Shown piece by piece: positions 16,799 through 25,608 of a stretch of 64,000 nucleotides of DNA. This DNA is from Sphingobium xenophagum NBRC 107872 (GTDB taxonomy: Bacteria; Pseudomonadota; Alphaproteobacteria; Sphingomonadales; Sphingomonadaceae), in the NCBI RefSeq assembly GCF_000367345.1, contig NZ_BARE01000001.1, positions 1 through 64,000 of the forward strand. The letters are read 5' to 3'. Position 1 is the stretch's first letter. Every line of letters begins with the position of its first letter. A program made the position numbers and the translations under genes. Under the pieces are notes generated by a model. The model saw only the letters and a program-made list of their open reading frames with translations, did not search any database and was not told the DNA's origin.

Positions 16799-17492
16799 CG
16801 TAGCCCGCCTCACGGCTAGCCAGATAGACCACGGCCGCGCCGATATCGTCGCCATCGCCCAGATCGCCCGCCGGTATCTTCTGGAGGATCGCGCCCTTCT
16901 GCGCATCATTGAGCGCGTCGGTCATCGCTGACCGGATGAAGCCCGGCGCGACGCAGTTGACGGTGATGCCGCGGCTGGCCAGTTCCTGACCCAGCGACTT
17001 GGACATGCCGATAATGCCCGCCTTCGACGCGCAATAGTTGGACTGGCCCGGATTGCCGGTGACGCCGACGACCGACGTGATCGAAATGATGCGGCCAAAG
17101 CGCGCCTTCATCATCGGCTTGGCCGCCGCGCGGCAGAGGCGGAAAGCGGCCTCCAGATTGATCGCGATCACGCTCGACCATTCCTCATCCTTCATCCGCA
17201 GGATGAGGTTGTCGCGGGTGACACCGGCATTGTTGACCAGAATGTCGATCTTGCCGCCCAACGCTTCCACTGCCTGCGGCACCAGCGCATCGACCGATGC
17301 CGGGTCGCTGAGGTTGCAGACGATCGTTTTGTGATCGCCGCCCAGTTCCGCCGCAAACGCCTTGAGCTTATCCTCATTGCTGCCCGAAAGCGCGAGCGTC
17401 GCCCCCTGCGCGGCGAGCGCCTTGGCAATGGAAGAGCCAATCCCCCCCGAAGCCCCGGTCACCAGCGCGGTCATGCCTGTCAGATCGAACAT
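16752..17492 (-). CDS. fabG: 3-oxoacyl-ACP reductase
   Basis: A 246-residue NADPH-dependent short-chain reductase for the first reduction of fatty acid elongation. Motifs are TGASGGIG (cofactor), NNAGVTRDN (typical of FabG), the catalytic Ser in SITSVVGVTGNPGQ and Tyr/Lys in YCASK, plus PGFIRSAMTD. The ATG at 17492 starts MFDLTGMTALVTG. It begins one base after the stop of the crotonase gene and follows fabD in one run. A longer frame to 17567 would overlap that gene and is rejected. Confidence 0.95.
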   Translation of the reverse strand: MFDLTGMTALVTGASGGIGSSIAKALAAQGATLALSGSNEDKLKAFAAELGGDHKTIVCNLSDPASVDALVPQAVEALGGKIDILVNNAGVTRDNLILRMKDEEWSSVIAINLEAAFRLCRAAAKPMMKARFGRIISITSVVGVTGNPGQSNYCASKAGIIGMSKSLGQELASRGITVNCVAPGFIRSAMTDALNDAQKGAILQKIPAGDLGDGDDIGAAVVYLASREAGYVNGQTLHVNGGMAMI

Positions 17493-17493
17493 G

Positions 17494-18294
17494 TCAGTCT
17501 CCCTTGAATGTCGGCGGGCGGCGGTCGAAGAAGGCGTCGATTGCCTCGTCATGATCCGCCGTCGCATGGGCCAGCGCCTGCATAGCGCCTGCCATTTCCA
17601 ATATATGTGAAAGCTCCGCCGTCTGCGCCGCGCGCAGCAGGCGCTTGGTCATGCGGGTCGCATGGGGCGGATTGGCGGCGATGGCGTCGGCCTGTCGGCG
17701 CGCGGTCGCCATCAAATCCTCGTCCGGCACCACATCGCTCACCAGGCCGATGCGCAATGCTTCGGCGGCGTCGATCATCTCGCCCGTCAACGACAATTGC
17801 GATGCCTTGGAAATGCCCACAATGCGTGGCAGCAACCATGCGCCGCCATCGCCGGACACCAGGCCGAGTTTCACGAAGCTTTCGGCAAAACGCGCCGACT
17901 GGCCAGCAATCCGCACGTCGCACATGCAGGCCAGGTCCAGTCCAGCGCCGATCGCCGGGCCGTTGACCGCCGCGATCACCGGCAGTTCGATCGCCTGAAA
18001 CAGCAGGGGCAAGCGCTGGATGCCCGCGCGATAGTTGCGCCGCGTCTGCGCGGGCAGTTCGGCGCGCAGTCCGCCAGCGTCAGGCCGCATCGCGTTCAGG
18101 TCTCCGCCCGACGAAAAGGCACTTCCCGCCCCGGTCAGGATCGCGACATGGATGGAAATGTCGCGATCCGCCGCTTCGAACAGATCGCACAGCGCGTCGA
18201 TCATCATCGGGTCGGAAATCGGGTTGCGCCGGTCGGGCTGGTTCAGCGTGACCGTCAGCACCGGCCCGTCACGCTGGGTGAGGACCGCGCTCAT
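17494..18294 (-). CDS. enoyl-CoA hydratase/isomerase family protein (crotonase)
   Basis: A 266-residue crotonase-fold protein. Oxyanion-hole segments are visible: AFSSGGDLNAM (about 60-70) and NGPAIGAGLDLACMCD (110-125). The usual catalytic acid region reads KLGLVSGDGGAWLLP. Such proteins hydrate or isomerise enoyl-CoA thioesters; the true substrate is not clear. It lies inside the fabD-fabG run, overlapping the fabD stop as ATGA, which is not the usual fab cluster order. It could serve unsaturated acyl metabolism or be a passenger. Confidence 0.85.
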   Translation of the reverse strand: MSAVLTQRDGPVLTVTLNQPDRRNPISDPMMIDALCDLFEAADRDISIHVAILTGAGSAFSSGGDLNAMRPDAGGLRAELPAQTRRNYRAGIQRLPLLFQAIELPVIAAVNGPAIGAGLDLACMCDVRIAGQSARFAESFVKLGLVSGDGGAWLLPRIVGISKASQLSLTGEMIDAAEALRIGLVSDVVPDEDLMATARRQADAIAANPPHATRMTKRLLRAAQTAELSHILEMAGAMQALAHATADHDEAIDAFFDRRPPTFKGD

Positions 18295-19226
18295 AGCGAT
18301 GCCAGCGCGGCCTCTATGTCATCCATCGTCACGACGCTGCGCACGGTCGCGTCCGGTGCGATGCGCTTGACCATCGGTCCCAGCACCTTGCCGCCCAGTT
18401 CGACAAATTCGGTGACGCCCGCTTCCCACATGGCGGCAACGGATTCGCGCCAGCGCACCCGGCCCGTCGCCTGCTCGACCAGCCGCGCGCGAATCTCGTC
18501 CGGGTCGGCGATCGGCGCGGCCAGCACATTGGCATAGACCGGCAGCAGCGGCGCGTTGATCACCGCCCCGGCCAGCGCGTCCTGCATGGCGTCGGCCGCC
18601 GGCTGCATCAGCGGGCAGTGGAAGGGCGCGGATACCGGCAGCAGCACACCGCGCTTAATGCCATGATCCTTGACCATCGCCACCGCCCGCTCGATCGCGC
18701 CACGATGACCGGAAATGACCACCTGCGAGGGATCATTGTCATTGGCGACGGTGCAGACCTCACCCTGCGCCGCAGCGTCCGCCAGAGCCTGCGCCTTTTC
18801 CATATCCGCCCCCAGCAACGCGGCCATCGCGCCTTCGCCCACCGGCACGGCCGCCTGCATGGCCTGACCGCGCAGCTTGAGCAGCCGCGCGGTGGTGCCG
18901 ATGTCGAACGCCTCCGCCGCGCACAGCGCGCTATATTCGCCCAGACTGTGCCCCGCGACATAATCGCCCTTGTCGCTCAGCGAAAAGCCGCCCTCCCGCT
19001 GCATCACCCGCAGCGTTGCAAGCGCGTTGGCCATGATCGCGGGCTGGGCGTTTTCGGTAAGGGTCAGGTCGCTTTCCGGACCTTCGACCATGATGCGGAA
19101 CAAATGCTGCGACAGCGCGTCATCGACTTCCTGAAACAGCTCAAGCGCGGCAGGGCTGGCATCGGCCAACGCCTTGCCCATGCCGACCGACTGGCTGCCC
19201 TGCCCCGGAAATAGAAAAGCCCGCAT
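18291..19226 (-). CDS. fabD: malonyl-CoA:ACP transacylase
   Basis: A 311-residue transacylase that loads malonate from CoA onto ACP. It starts MRAFLFPGQGSQSVGMG. The nucleophile Ser is in AGHSLGEYSALCAA (about 92-105) and the catalytic His is in SAPFHCPLMQPA (about 200). Length is normal. First gene of the fabD-crotonase-fabG run. Its promoter must lie in the 178 bases shared with the divergent exporter operon. Confidence 0.95.
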   Translation of the reverse strand: MRAFLFPGQGSQSVGMGKALADASPAALELFQEVDDALSQHLFRIMVEGPESDLTLTENAQPAIMANALATLRVMQREGGFSLSDKGDYVAGHSLGEYSALCAAEAFDIGTTARLLKLRGQAMQAAVPVGEGAMAALLGADMEKAQALADAAAQGEVCTVANDNDPSQVVISGHRGAIERAVAMVKDHGIKRGVLLPVSAPFHCPLMQPAADAMQDALAGAVINAPLLPVYANVLAAPIADPDEIRARLVEQATGRVRWRESVAAMWEAGVTEFVELGGKVLGPMVKRIAPDATVRSVVTMDDIEAALASL

Positions 19227-19404
19227 TCATCATCCCCTGACCCAAGCGCTGTAAAAAAGCGCGTAATTCCAATGGTGTTACACTTTGTGACATAAATAGC
19301 ATTGAGGCATACACATGTCTGCGGCAGGCAGGCATACGACACCCTGCCCCCTTCACGGGGGACTGACGACGGCCCCTTTAACGATGACGGAGTGCTAGGA
19401 AAAG

Positions 19405-20847
19405 GTGCGATATCGCATTGTCTGGATCACGGGAACGGCGCTTGCCCTCTCCGCCTGCGCGGCGGGACCGGACTATCGCGCGCCGCAACCTGCCGCGCTC
19501 GGCATCCCCGCCACCTATGATCAGGGCAGCGGCGCTCCCGTCAACGACGCGGACCTCGCCCAATGGTGGACACGCCTGAACGATCCTGCCTTGTCCAAGC
19601 TGATCGATACCGCCGTCACCGCCAATCTCGACATAGTGCAGGCGCAGGCCCGGTTGCGGCAGGCGCGGGAATCGCTGGTCCAGGCCAATGCGTCCTTCCT
19701 GCCTCAACTCAGCGGATCGGCCAGCGGCGGCAAGAATTACCGCAGTCAGGCAGGCGGCACCCGCACCGACAGCAGCGGCAATGTCATCAGCCTGGGGTCC
19801 AGCAACTGGTCGAGCAGCTATTCGGCCGGTGCGAACGCCAGTTGGCAGATCGACCTGTTCGGCGAACTGTCGCGCAGTGCGCAAGCGGCGCGCGCGGACC
19901 TGGCGGCATCGGGCTATGACCTGGCAACGGTGCGGATGACGATCATTTCCGAACTGGTGACGAATTATGTGCAGGCGCGGCTGGCGCAGGAACAGCTGCG
20001 CATCGCCCGCGACAGTCGGCAGGTGCAGCAGGACAATTATGACATTGCCCGCTGGCGGTTGCAGGCGGGCCTCGTCTCCTCGCTCGACGAGCAGCAGGCG
20101 CGCGCGCAACTGGCGCAGACCAGCGCGTCGATCCCGCAGATCGAAGCCAGCCTGCGCGGCAGCCTCAATCGCATCGCGGTGCTGACCGGGCAGGCGCCGG
20201 GCGCCACCACCCGCGCGCTTGAAACGCCCGCGCCCATTCCGACCGCCGCGATCGACATCGCCACCGGCATTCCCGCCGACACGCTGCGCCAGCGGCCCGA
20301 CGTGCGCAGCGCCGAACGCACGCTCGCCGCCGCTACCGCGCGGATCGGCGTGGCGCAGGCGCGGCTGTATCCCTCGCTTGGCATCAACGGCAATATCGGC
20401 ACCACCTCCAACGCGTTCAAAGATCTGTTCAGCCTGATCACGGGCGGCGTGTTCGCCAATGTCGCGCAGACCATTTTCGACGGCGGCCGCCTCGCCTCCC
20501 AGGTGCGGGCGCAGAAGGCGGTGACCGATGGCGCGTTCGCAGCATACAAGCAAAGCGTGCTTGGCGCGCTGGAGGATGTCGAAAATGCGATGGCGGCGCT
20601 CAGCAGTGCACGGCTGCGCAAGGCGGAGTTCGCCACCGCCTATGACGCGTCGAACAATGCCGCGATCCTGGCGCGCAGCCAGTATCAGGCGGGCCTCACC
20701 GACTTCCAGACCTTGTCCAACAGCGAATCCACCCTTTTGAATGCGCGCAACAGCCTGGCTGGCGCGCAATCGGACGAAATCCTTGCCCTCGCCCAGCTCT
20801 ACAATGCGCTGGGCGGCGGCTGGCAGAGCATGGAAAGCCGCCCCTGA
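19405..20847 (+). CDS. outer-membrane efflux lipoprotein, NodT/OMF family
   Basis: A 480-residue TolC-like outer membrane factor. A signal peptide ends in the lipobox LALSAC with Cys18 as the lipidated residue, followed by AAGPDYRAPQP as in NodT/CusC proteins. Two internal repeats of coiled-coil segments (around 60-190 and 270-460) include DTLRQRPDVRSAERTLAAATARIGVA, the second-repeat hallmark. The start is GTG at 19405 with AGGAAAAG upstream. It is the first gene of a tripartite export operon and its stop overlaps the adaptor start by one base. Confidence 0.92.
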   Translation: MRYRIVWITGTALALSACAAGPDYRAPQPAALGIPATYDQGSGAPVNDADLAQWWTRLNDPALSKLIDTAVTANLDIVQAQARLRQARESLVQANASFLPQLSGSASGGKNYRSQAGGTRTDSSGNVISLGSSNWSSSYSAGANASWQIDLFGELSRSAQAARADLAASGYDLATVRMTIISELVTNYVQARLAQEQLRIARDSRQVQQDNYDIARWRLQAGLVSSLDEQQARAQLAQTSASIPQIEASLRGSLNRIAVLTGQAPGATTRALETPAPIPTAAIDIATGIPADTLRQRPDVRSAERTLAAATARIGVAQARLYPSLGINGNIGTTSNAFKDLFSLITGGVFANVAQTIFDGGRLASQVRAQKAVTDGAFAAYKQSVLGALEDVENAMAALSSARLRKAEFATAYDASNNAAILARSQYQAGLTDFQTLSNSESTLLNARNSLAGAQSDEILALAQLYNALGGGWQSMESRP

Positions 20848-22331
20848 TGAGCAATGACACCACCACCGATCCGGCGCTGGACGAATTTCTGGGGGCAAAG
20901 CCTGCCAGGCCATGGCGCAAATGGGCCGTGCGCGGTGCGATCGGCGTCGGCCTGCTGCTGATCGTGCTGCTTGTCAGCCGTTGTTTCGCGGGCGAGGATC
21001 AGCCCAGCTATGCGACGCGCGAAGTGCGCCAGGGCGACCTGACCGTCAGCGTTTCGGCCACCGGCAATCTGCGTCCCGTCAATCAGGTCGATGTCGGGTC
21101 GGAACAATCGGGCAAGATCACCGCCGTCTATGTCGATGTGAATGACCGGGTCGTGAAGGGCCAGCGTCTCGCCGAACTCGATACGCGGCGTCTGGTGGAC
21201 GCGGTGAACCAGAACCGGGCGCAAGTCGCGGCGGCGCAGGCGCAGGTCTCGCAGGCGCAGGCGCAGGTCGCCCTGGCCAAGGCGACGCTGGACCGTCAGC
21301 TTAACGTGTTCCAGCTGTCGGGCGGCAAGGTGCCCGCGAAAACCGAAATCGATTCAGCCCGCGCCAATTATGAGGGCGCGCTGGCCACGCTGCGATCGAC
21401 GCTGGCGCAGGTGGATGTCTCCCGCGCGCAGCTGTCGTCGGCGCAGACCAACCTGACCATCGCCCAGATCGTGTCGCCGGTGAACGGAGTCGTCCTGTCG
21501 CGCGACATCGAACCGGGCCAGACCGTCGCCGCCTCGCTCAACGCCCCGGTCCTCTTCACCCTGGCCGAAGACCTGACCCAGATGGAGGTCGAAGTCTCGG
21601 TCGATGAGGCTGATGTGGGTCAGGTGAAGGAAGGCCAGAGTGCGACCTTCGCGGTCGACGCTTTCCCCGGCCGCAATTTCCCGGCGAAGGTCACGCGGGT
21701 CAATGTCGGGTCGAACAGCGCCAGCACCGCGTCGTCATCCACGACCAGCACGGCCAGCAGCTCGTCCGGCACCGTCGTCGCCTACACAGCCGTGCTGAGC
21801 GTCAACAACAGCGATGAAACGCTGCGCCCAGGCATGACGGCAACCGCCGACATCGTGACGCAGGAATTGCGCAACGTGCTGCTCGTCCCCAACGCCGCAT
21901 TGCGTTTCAAGCCAAGCGCGGGCGCAGGCCGGGGTGGCGGCATCACCAGCACGCTCATCCCCCGCCGCCGCGGCAATCGCCCCACCCGCGAAGTCAGCTT
22001 CGGCGCGGGCAGCAGCCAGACTGTCTATGTCGTGGGCGAAGACGGCAAGCCTAAGGCGATACAGGTCGTCGTCGGCGCCAGCGACGGGTCGCGCACCGTC
22101 ATCACCGGGGGCGACCTGAAACCGGGCATGCGCGTCATTACCGGGCAATTGGCGGCGGGCCAGGAACCGCCAGCCGAAGATCAGGCGCGCACCGGCGCGG
22201 ACCAGCGCGCGCCACGCAAGGACAGCGCGCCGCGCAACCCGGCAACCGACGGCACGCCCGCGACCGTGGGCAAGCTCGGCAATTCGGGAGACGCCGCGCC
22301 GCAAACCGCCCCCGTGACGGCCAAGCCCTGA
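20847..22331 (+). CDS. MacA-like periplasmic adaptor (HlyD/RND-MFP family)
   Basis: A 494-residue membrane fusion protein. One N-terminal membrane helix (about 30-50, AIGVGLLLIVLLVSRCF) is followed by lipoyl half-motifs (GNLRPVNQVDVGSEQSGKI and QIVSPVNGVVLSRDIEPGQTVAA) around a coiled-coil hairpin rich in AQVSQAQAQVALAKA, then a beta-barrel. A serine/threonine-only stretch (about 291-310) sits inside the barrel region. The C-terminus adds a disordered Pro/Ala tail of about 50 residues after AAGQEPPAED. It links the permease to the outer membrane factor. The MacA assignment rests on the neighbouring ABC genes. Confidence 0.9.
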   Translation: MSNDTTTDPALDEFLGAKPARPWRKWAVRGAIGVGLLLIVLLVSRCFAGEDQPSYATREVRQGDLTVSVSATGNLRPVNQVDVGSEQSGKITAVYVDVNDRVVKGQRLAELDTRRLVDAVNQNRAQVAAAQAQVSQAQAQVALAKATLDRQLNVFQLSGGKVPAKTEIDSARANYEGALATLRSTLAQVDVSRAQLSSAQTNLTIAQIVSPVNGVVLSRDIEPGQTVAASLNAPVLFTLAEDLTQMEVEVSVDEADVGQVKEGQSATFAVDAFPGRNFPAKVTRVNVGSNSASTASSSTTSTASSSSGTVVAYTAVLSVNNSDETLRPGMTATADIVTQELRNVLLVPNAALRFKPSAGAGRGGGITSTLIPRRRGNRPTREVSFGAGSSQTVYVVGEDGKPKAIQVVVGASDGSRTVITGGDLKPGMRVITGQLAAGQEPPAEDQARTGADQRAPRKDSAPRNPATDGTPATVGKLGNSGDAAPQTAPVTAKP

Positions 22332-22336
22332 TCGCC

Positions 22337-23038
22337 ATGCCTGCGGACCCCATCATCACCCTGCGCGGCGTCACCAAAATCTACGGCAGCGGTGCGACCG
22401 AATTTCAGGCGTTGAAGGGCATCGACCTCGACATCGCGCAGGGCGATTTTGTCGCGGTCATGGGGCCGTCCGGTTCCGGCAAATCGACGACGATGAACAT
22501 CCTTGGCTGCCTCGACGTGCCATCGGGCGGCGAATTCCTGTTCAAGGGCCATCATGTCGAAAGGCTCGACCGCGATCAGCGCGCGCTGCTCCGCCGCCGC
22601 TATCTCGGCTTCGTGTTTCAGGGGTTCAACCTGCTGTCCCGCACCAGCGCGCTCGAAAATGTCGAACTGCCCCTGCTCTATCGTGGCGAGGACAAAAAGA
22701 CCCGTTACGAACTGGGGATGGCCGCGCTCGACAAGGTCGGCCTCAAACAATGGTGGGATCATACACCCGCCGAACTGTCCGGCGGCCAGCAACAGCGCGT
22801 CGCCATCGCCCGTGCCATCGTCACCAGTCCCGACGTGCTGCTGGCCGACGAACCGACCGGCAATCTCGATTCCGAACGATCGGTCGAAATCATGGAATTG
22901 CTGACCGATCTCAACCGGAACAGCGGTATCACCGTACTGATGGTGACCCACGAACCCGACATGGCGGCCTTTGCCCGGACCATCGTGCATTTTCGCGACG
23001 GGCTGGTCGAACGGATCGAAAAGGGGCTGGCGGCGTGA
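22337..23038 (+). CDS. MacB-type ABC transporter ATP-binding protein
   Basis: A 233-residue LolD/MacB-class ATPase. Walker A is GPSGSGKSTTMN (about 42-53), the Q-loop lies in FVFQGFNLL, the signature is LSGGQQQRVAIARA and Walker B is VLLADEPTGNLDS, with the H-loop in VTHEPD. It follows the adaptor gene by five bases. Its permease partner is a separate gene 190 bases further on, so the MacB ATPase and membrane parts are split here. MacAB pumps export antibiotics, peptides or heme precursors; the substrate here is unknown. Confidence 0.93.
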   Translation: MPADPIITLRGVTKIYGSGATEFQALKGIDLDIAQGDFVAVMGPSGSGKSTTMNILGCLDVPSGGEFLFKGHHVERLDRDQRALLRRRYLGFVFQGFNLLSRTSALENVELPLLYRGEDKKTRYELGMAALDKVGLKQWWDHTPAELSGGQQQRVAIARAIVTSPDVLLADEPTGNLDSERSVEIMELLTDLNRNSGITVLMVTHEPDMAAFARTIVHFRDGLVERIEKGLAA

Positions 23039-23056
23039 GTTGCGCACAGGTCAAAC

Positions 23057-23219
23057 CTTCTCCCCGGGGGGAGAAGGATACACAGCCTTGCCCGCGCAGC
23101 GGGTTAGGCGAAGTTGGAAGAGGGGGCCGGACGCAGCCTTTGGCTCTTCCCCTCTCCCAGCTACGACTAGGCAGCAAGCTGCCAAGTCTCCGCATCCCTC
23201 GCCCCGCTGGGGAGAGGAA
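23057..23219. repeat. hairpin-rich element inside the exporter operon
   Basis: The left end is a hairpin CCTTCTCCCC/GGGGAGAAGG at 23057-23078, and the right end has CTCGCCCC-GCT-GGGGAGAGG. The middle is non-coding. It separates the ATPase and permease genes. Such palindromic units are usual between sphingomonad genes but less expected inside an operon. Confidence 0.6.
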
Positions 23220-23228
23220 AGGATCGTC

Positions 23229-24434
23229 ATGCTAGGCACCACCGTCATCCTCGCCTTCCGGGCGATCAACCGGCACAAGCTGCGCAGCTTCCTGACGACG
23301 CTGGGCATCATCATCGGTGTCGCCGCCGTCGTCACCATGGTGACTCTGGGCAATGGCGCGACCGCGGCCGTGCGCGAACAGATTAGTTCGCTGGGCGCCA
23401 ATGTGCTGCAATTGCGCCCCGGCCAGGGCTTTGGCCGCGGCGGCGGCGGGCCGCGCCCGCCCGACTTCAAGCCAGCCGATCTGACCGCGATCGAAAACCA
23501 GCTGACCGGCGTTCGCGCGGTTGCGCCCATGGCCCAGTCGAGCGGCACCGCCATTTATGAAGGCAATAACTGGTCCACCACCATCTATGGCACCACTGCC
23601 GCCTATTTCGAGGTGCAAAGCTGGAAGCTGACCAGCGGCCGGCTGTTCATGCCGGAAGAGGAACAAGCCGGTCGCCCGGTCTGCATCATTGGCAATACGG
23701 TACGCACCAACCTGTTCCAGAATGCCGATCCCATCGGCCAGCGGATGCGGATCAAGGGCGTGTCCTGCCAGGTGATCGGCGCGCTTGCGACGCGCGGTCA
23801 GGGCGGCTTTGGCGATCAGGACGACGTCGTCGTCATGCCGATCAAATTCGTGCAGCGCCGCTTCACCGGCAATCGCGACATCAGCCAGATCATGATCGCG
23901 GTGGACGATGCCTATGACACGTCCACCGTACAGAACAGCCTGGAAGACCTGATGCGCGAACGACGCCAGATCAAGGCGGGCAGCGAAGATAATTTCAACG
24001 TATTCGACACCAAACAGATCAGCGACACGCTGACCGGCACCACCACCATCCTCACGCAAATTGTTGGCGCTGTGGCGGCCATATCCCTGCTGGTCGGCGG
24101 TATCGGCATCATGAACATCATGCTGGTCTCCGTCACCGAGCGCACCCGCGAAATCGGCATCCGCCTCGCCATCGGGGCGGTCGCGGGCGAAGTGCTGATG
24201 CAGTTTCTGGTCGAAGCGATCGTGCTGTCCTGCCTTGGCGGGGTGATCGGCCTCTTCCTCGCCCTCATCGCCTCCTGGTCAATAGCGCCGCTGATGCAGG
24301 TGCCCTTCATGTTCGACGTGAAGGTCAATCTGATCGCCTTCGTCTTTTCCGCCGTCATTGGCGTGGTGTTCGGCTATTTCCCTGCCCGCCGCGCCGCTGC
24401 GCTCAACCCCATCGACGCGCTGCGCCACGAATAG
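23229..24434 (+). CDS. MacB-type ABC transporter permease
   Basis: A 401-residue FtsX/MacB-fold permease. The first membrane helix (LRSFLTTLGIIIGVAAVVTMVTLG, about 15-38) leads to a large periplasmic domain with a glycine-rich segment (QGFGRGGGGPRPP), then three C-terminal helices (ILTQIVGAVAAISLLVGGIGIMNIMLV, FLVEAIVLSCLGGVIGLFLALIA, LIAFVFSAVIGVVFGYFPA). The ending ARRAAALNPIDALRHE is typical. The ATG at 23229 is chosen because upstream codons in the frame lie in the repeat. It completes the tripartite exporter. Confidence 0.92.
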   Translation: MLGTTVILAFRAINRHKLRSFLTTLGIIIGVAAVVTMVTLGNGATAAVREQISSLGANVLQLRPGQGFGRGGGGPRPPDFKPADLTAIENQLTGVRAVAPMAQSSGTAIYEGNNWSTTIYGTTAAYFEVQSWKLTSGRLFMPEEEQAGRPVCIIGNTVRTNLFQNADPIGQRMRIKGVSCQVIGALATRGQGGFGDQDDVVVMPIKFVQRRFTGNRDISQIMIAVDDAYDTSTVQNSLEDLMRERRQIKAGSEDNFNVFDTKQISDTLTGTTTILTQIVGAVAAISLLVGGIGIMNIMLVSVTERTREIGIRLAIGAVAGEVLMQFLVEAIVLSCLGGVIGLFLALIASWSIAPLMQVPFMFDVKVNLIAFVFSAVIGVVFGYFPARRAAALNPIDALRHE

Positions 24435-24632
24435 CGCGGACCGGCCCGACCGGCGCCCACCCGTAAAAGGGGCGCCGCGGGCTGCAAAGATGAACAGACA
24501 TTCATCTTTAATCTTAATCTGTTACAATTTCCGACACTCTTTGCCCTTCCGCGACACATGGCTGCGACAAGCCCCGCCTATCTCTGTTCTCGACGCCGCA
24601 GAGGGCGCCCGAACACGGCAAAGGAGCAAGAC

Positions 24633-25037
24633 ATGTTCAAGAAGATCCTCATGACGCTGGCCACCACCACCCTGGTCGCCAGCCCGATCATCAGCAGCCA
24701 GGCACAGGCGCAGGCCTATGGCCAGCCGCATCGTCAGGAACAGACCCGCACGGTCGTCAAGCAGAAGCCCAATGGCCGCACCGTGGTCAAGCAGCGGACG
24801 GTCGTTCGCAAGGATGTGCGCAACAACCGCTACGCCGCCTCGCACCATCGCTGGGCGAAGGGCCAGCGTTTCGACCGGCGCCAGGCGACCAACTATCGCG
24901 TCATCAACAATTATCGCGGCTATCGCCTGAACGCCCCGCCGCGCGGCTATCAGTGGGTCCAGTCGGGTAACGACGCGGTGCTGATCGCCATCACCAGCGG
25001 CCTGATCGGCGCGGTCATCGGCAACGCGATCCGCTAA
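24633..25037 (+). CDS. RcnB-family periplasmic protein
   Basis: A 134-residue exported protein. The signal peptide (KKILMTLATTTLVASPIISSQAQAQA, cleavage near residue 28) is followed by a basic, Arg/His/Gln-rich region, then NYRVINNYRGYRLNAPPRGYQWVQSGNDAVLIAITSGLIGAVI, the RcnB hallmark. E. coli RcnB tunes nickel and cobalt efflux by RcnA, but many sphingomonad paralogues have no RcnA nearby and none is seen here. AAAGGAGC precedes the ATG. A terminator follows. Confidence 0.85.
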   Translation: MFKKILMTLATTTLVASPIISSQAQAQAYGQPHRQEQTRTVVKQKPNGRTVVKQRTVVRKDVRNNRYAASHHRWAKGQRFDRRQATNYRVINNYRGYRLNAPPRGYQWVQSGNDAVLIAITSGLIGAVIGNAIR

Positions 25038-25054
25038 GCCAATCCATCCCCTTC

Positions 25055-25091
25055 ATGCCCCAGGGATCTCTCCTCCCCTGGGGCATTTTTG
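25055..25091 (+). terminator. intrinsic terminator after the RcnB-like gene
   Basis: ATGCCCCAGGG at 25055-25065 pairs exactly with CCCTGGGGCAT at 25076-25086 across a 10-base loop, followed directly by TTTTT. Confidence 0.88.
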
Positions 25092-25181
25092 CGTGCCCGC
25101 TTTCCCTGACACAGGTTAAATACCCCAAATTAACGGCTTGCCCGGCACAAGTCCCAGGGTGAGGGCGGATCGGGAACGGCC

Positions 25182-25589
25182 ATGTCATTATATCAGATCA
25201 TGTACATCAGCACCGTCACCGGGACGGTAACGCCCGACGACTGCGCCACCATCGCGCGCGAAGCCGCCATCCGCAATCGGCGGGACGATGTGACCGGCCT
25301 GCTATTGTTCAACTCGCGCCGCTTCCTTCAGGTACTGGAAGGTCCAAAGGACGCGGTAGAACGCATTTTTGCCCGCATCTATGACGACAGCCGTCATCGC
25401 GGCGTGGTCAAGCTGCGCGAGGGCGCGATCGTGGCGCGCGAATTTGGGCAATGGGCCATGGCCTATGATGACCCTTGCCACCCGTCCGACAGCCTGAAGG
25501 ATGTGGTCGCCGCCTTGCTGACGAGCGCCGGGCCATCGACCAGCGCCCATTTCCTGGGATCGGCCGAACTGCATCGCCCGGCCGCCTGA
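25182..25589 (+). CDS. BLUF-domain blue-light sensor protein
   Basis: A 135-residue protein that is almost entirely one BLUF domain (FAD-binding blue-light sensor). The flavin-contacting residues match: Tyr8 in IMYIS, Asn32 in IRNRRDDVTGLL and Gln50 in FLQVLEGP, equivalent to AppA Tyr21, Asn45 and Gln63. WAMAYDD follows, then a short helical tail. It has no effector domain, so it must signal through a partner as short BLUF proteins such as PixD do. It is monocistronic and convergent with the GntP gene. GTTAA/TTAAC arms at 25115-25134 lie upstream and could be an operator. Confidence 0.92.
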   Translation: MSLYQIMYISTVTGTVTPDDCATIAREAAIRNRRDDVTGLLLFNSRRFLQVLEGPKDAVERIFARIYDDSRHRGVVKLREGAIVAREFGQWAMAYDDPCHPSDSLKDVVAALLTSAGPSTSAHFLGSAELHRPAA

Positions 25590-25608
25590 CCCCGCCAGAC
25601 CAGTCCGT

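Noticed and set aside
25115-25134. CtrA-type site TTAA-N7-TTAA before the BLUF gene
   Set aside because: The spacing between the TTAA boxes is ten bases, not seven, so it does not fit the CtrA pattern.
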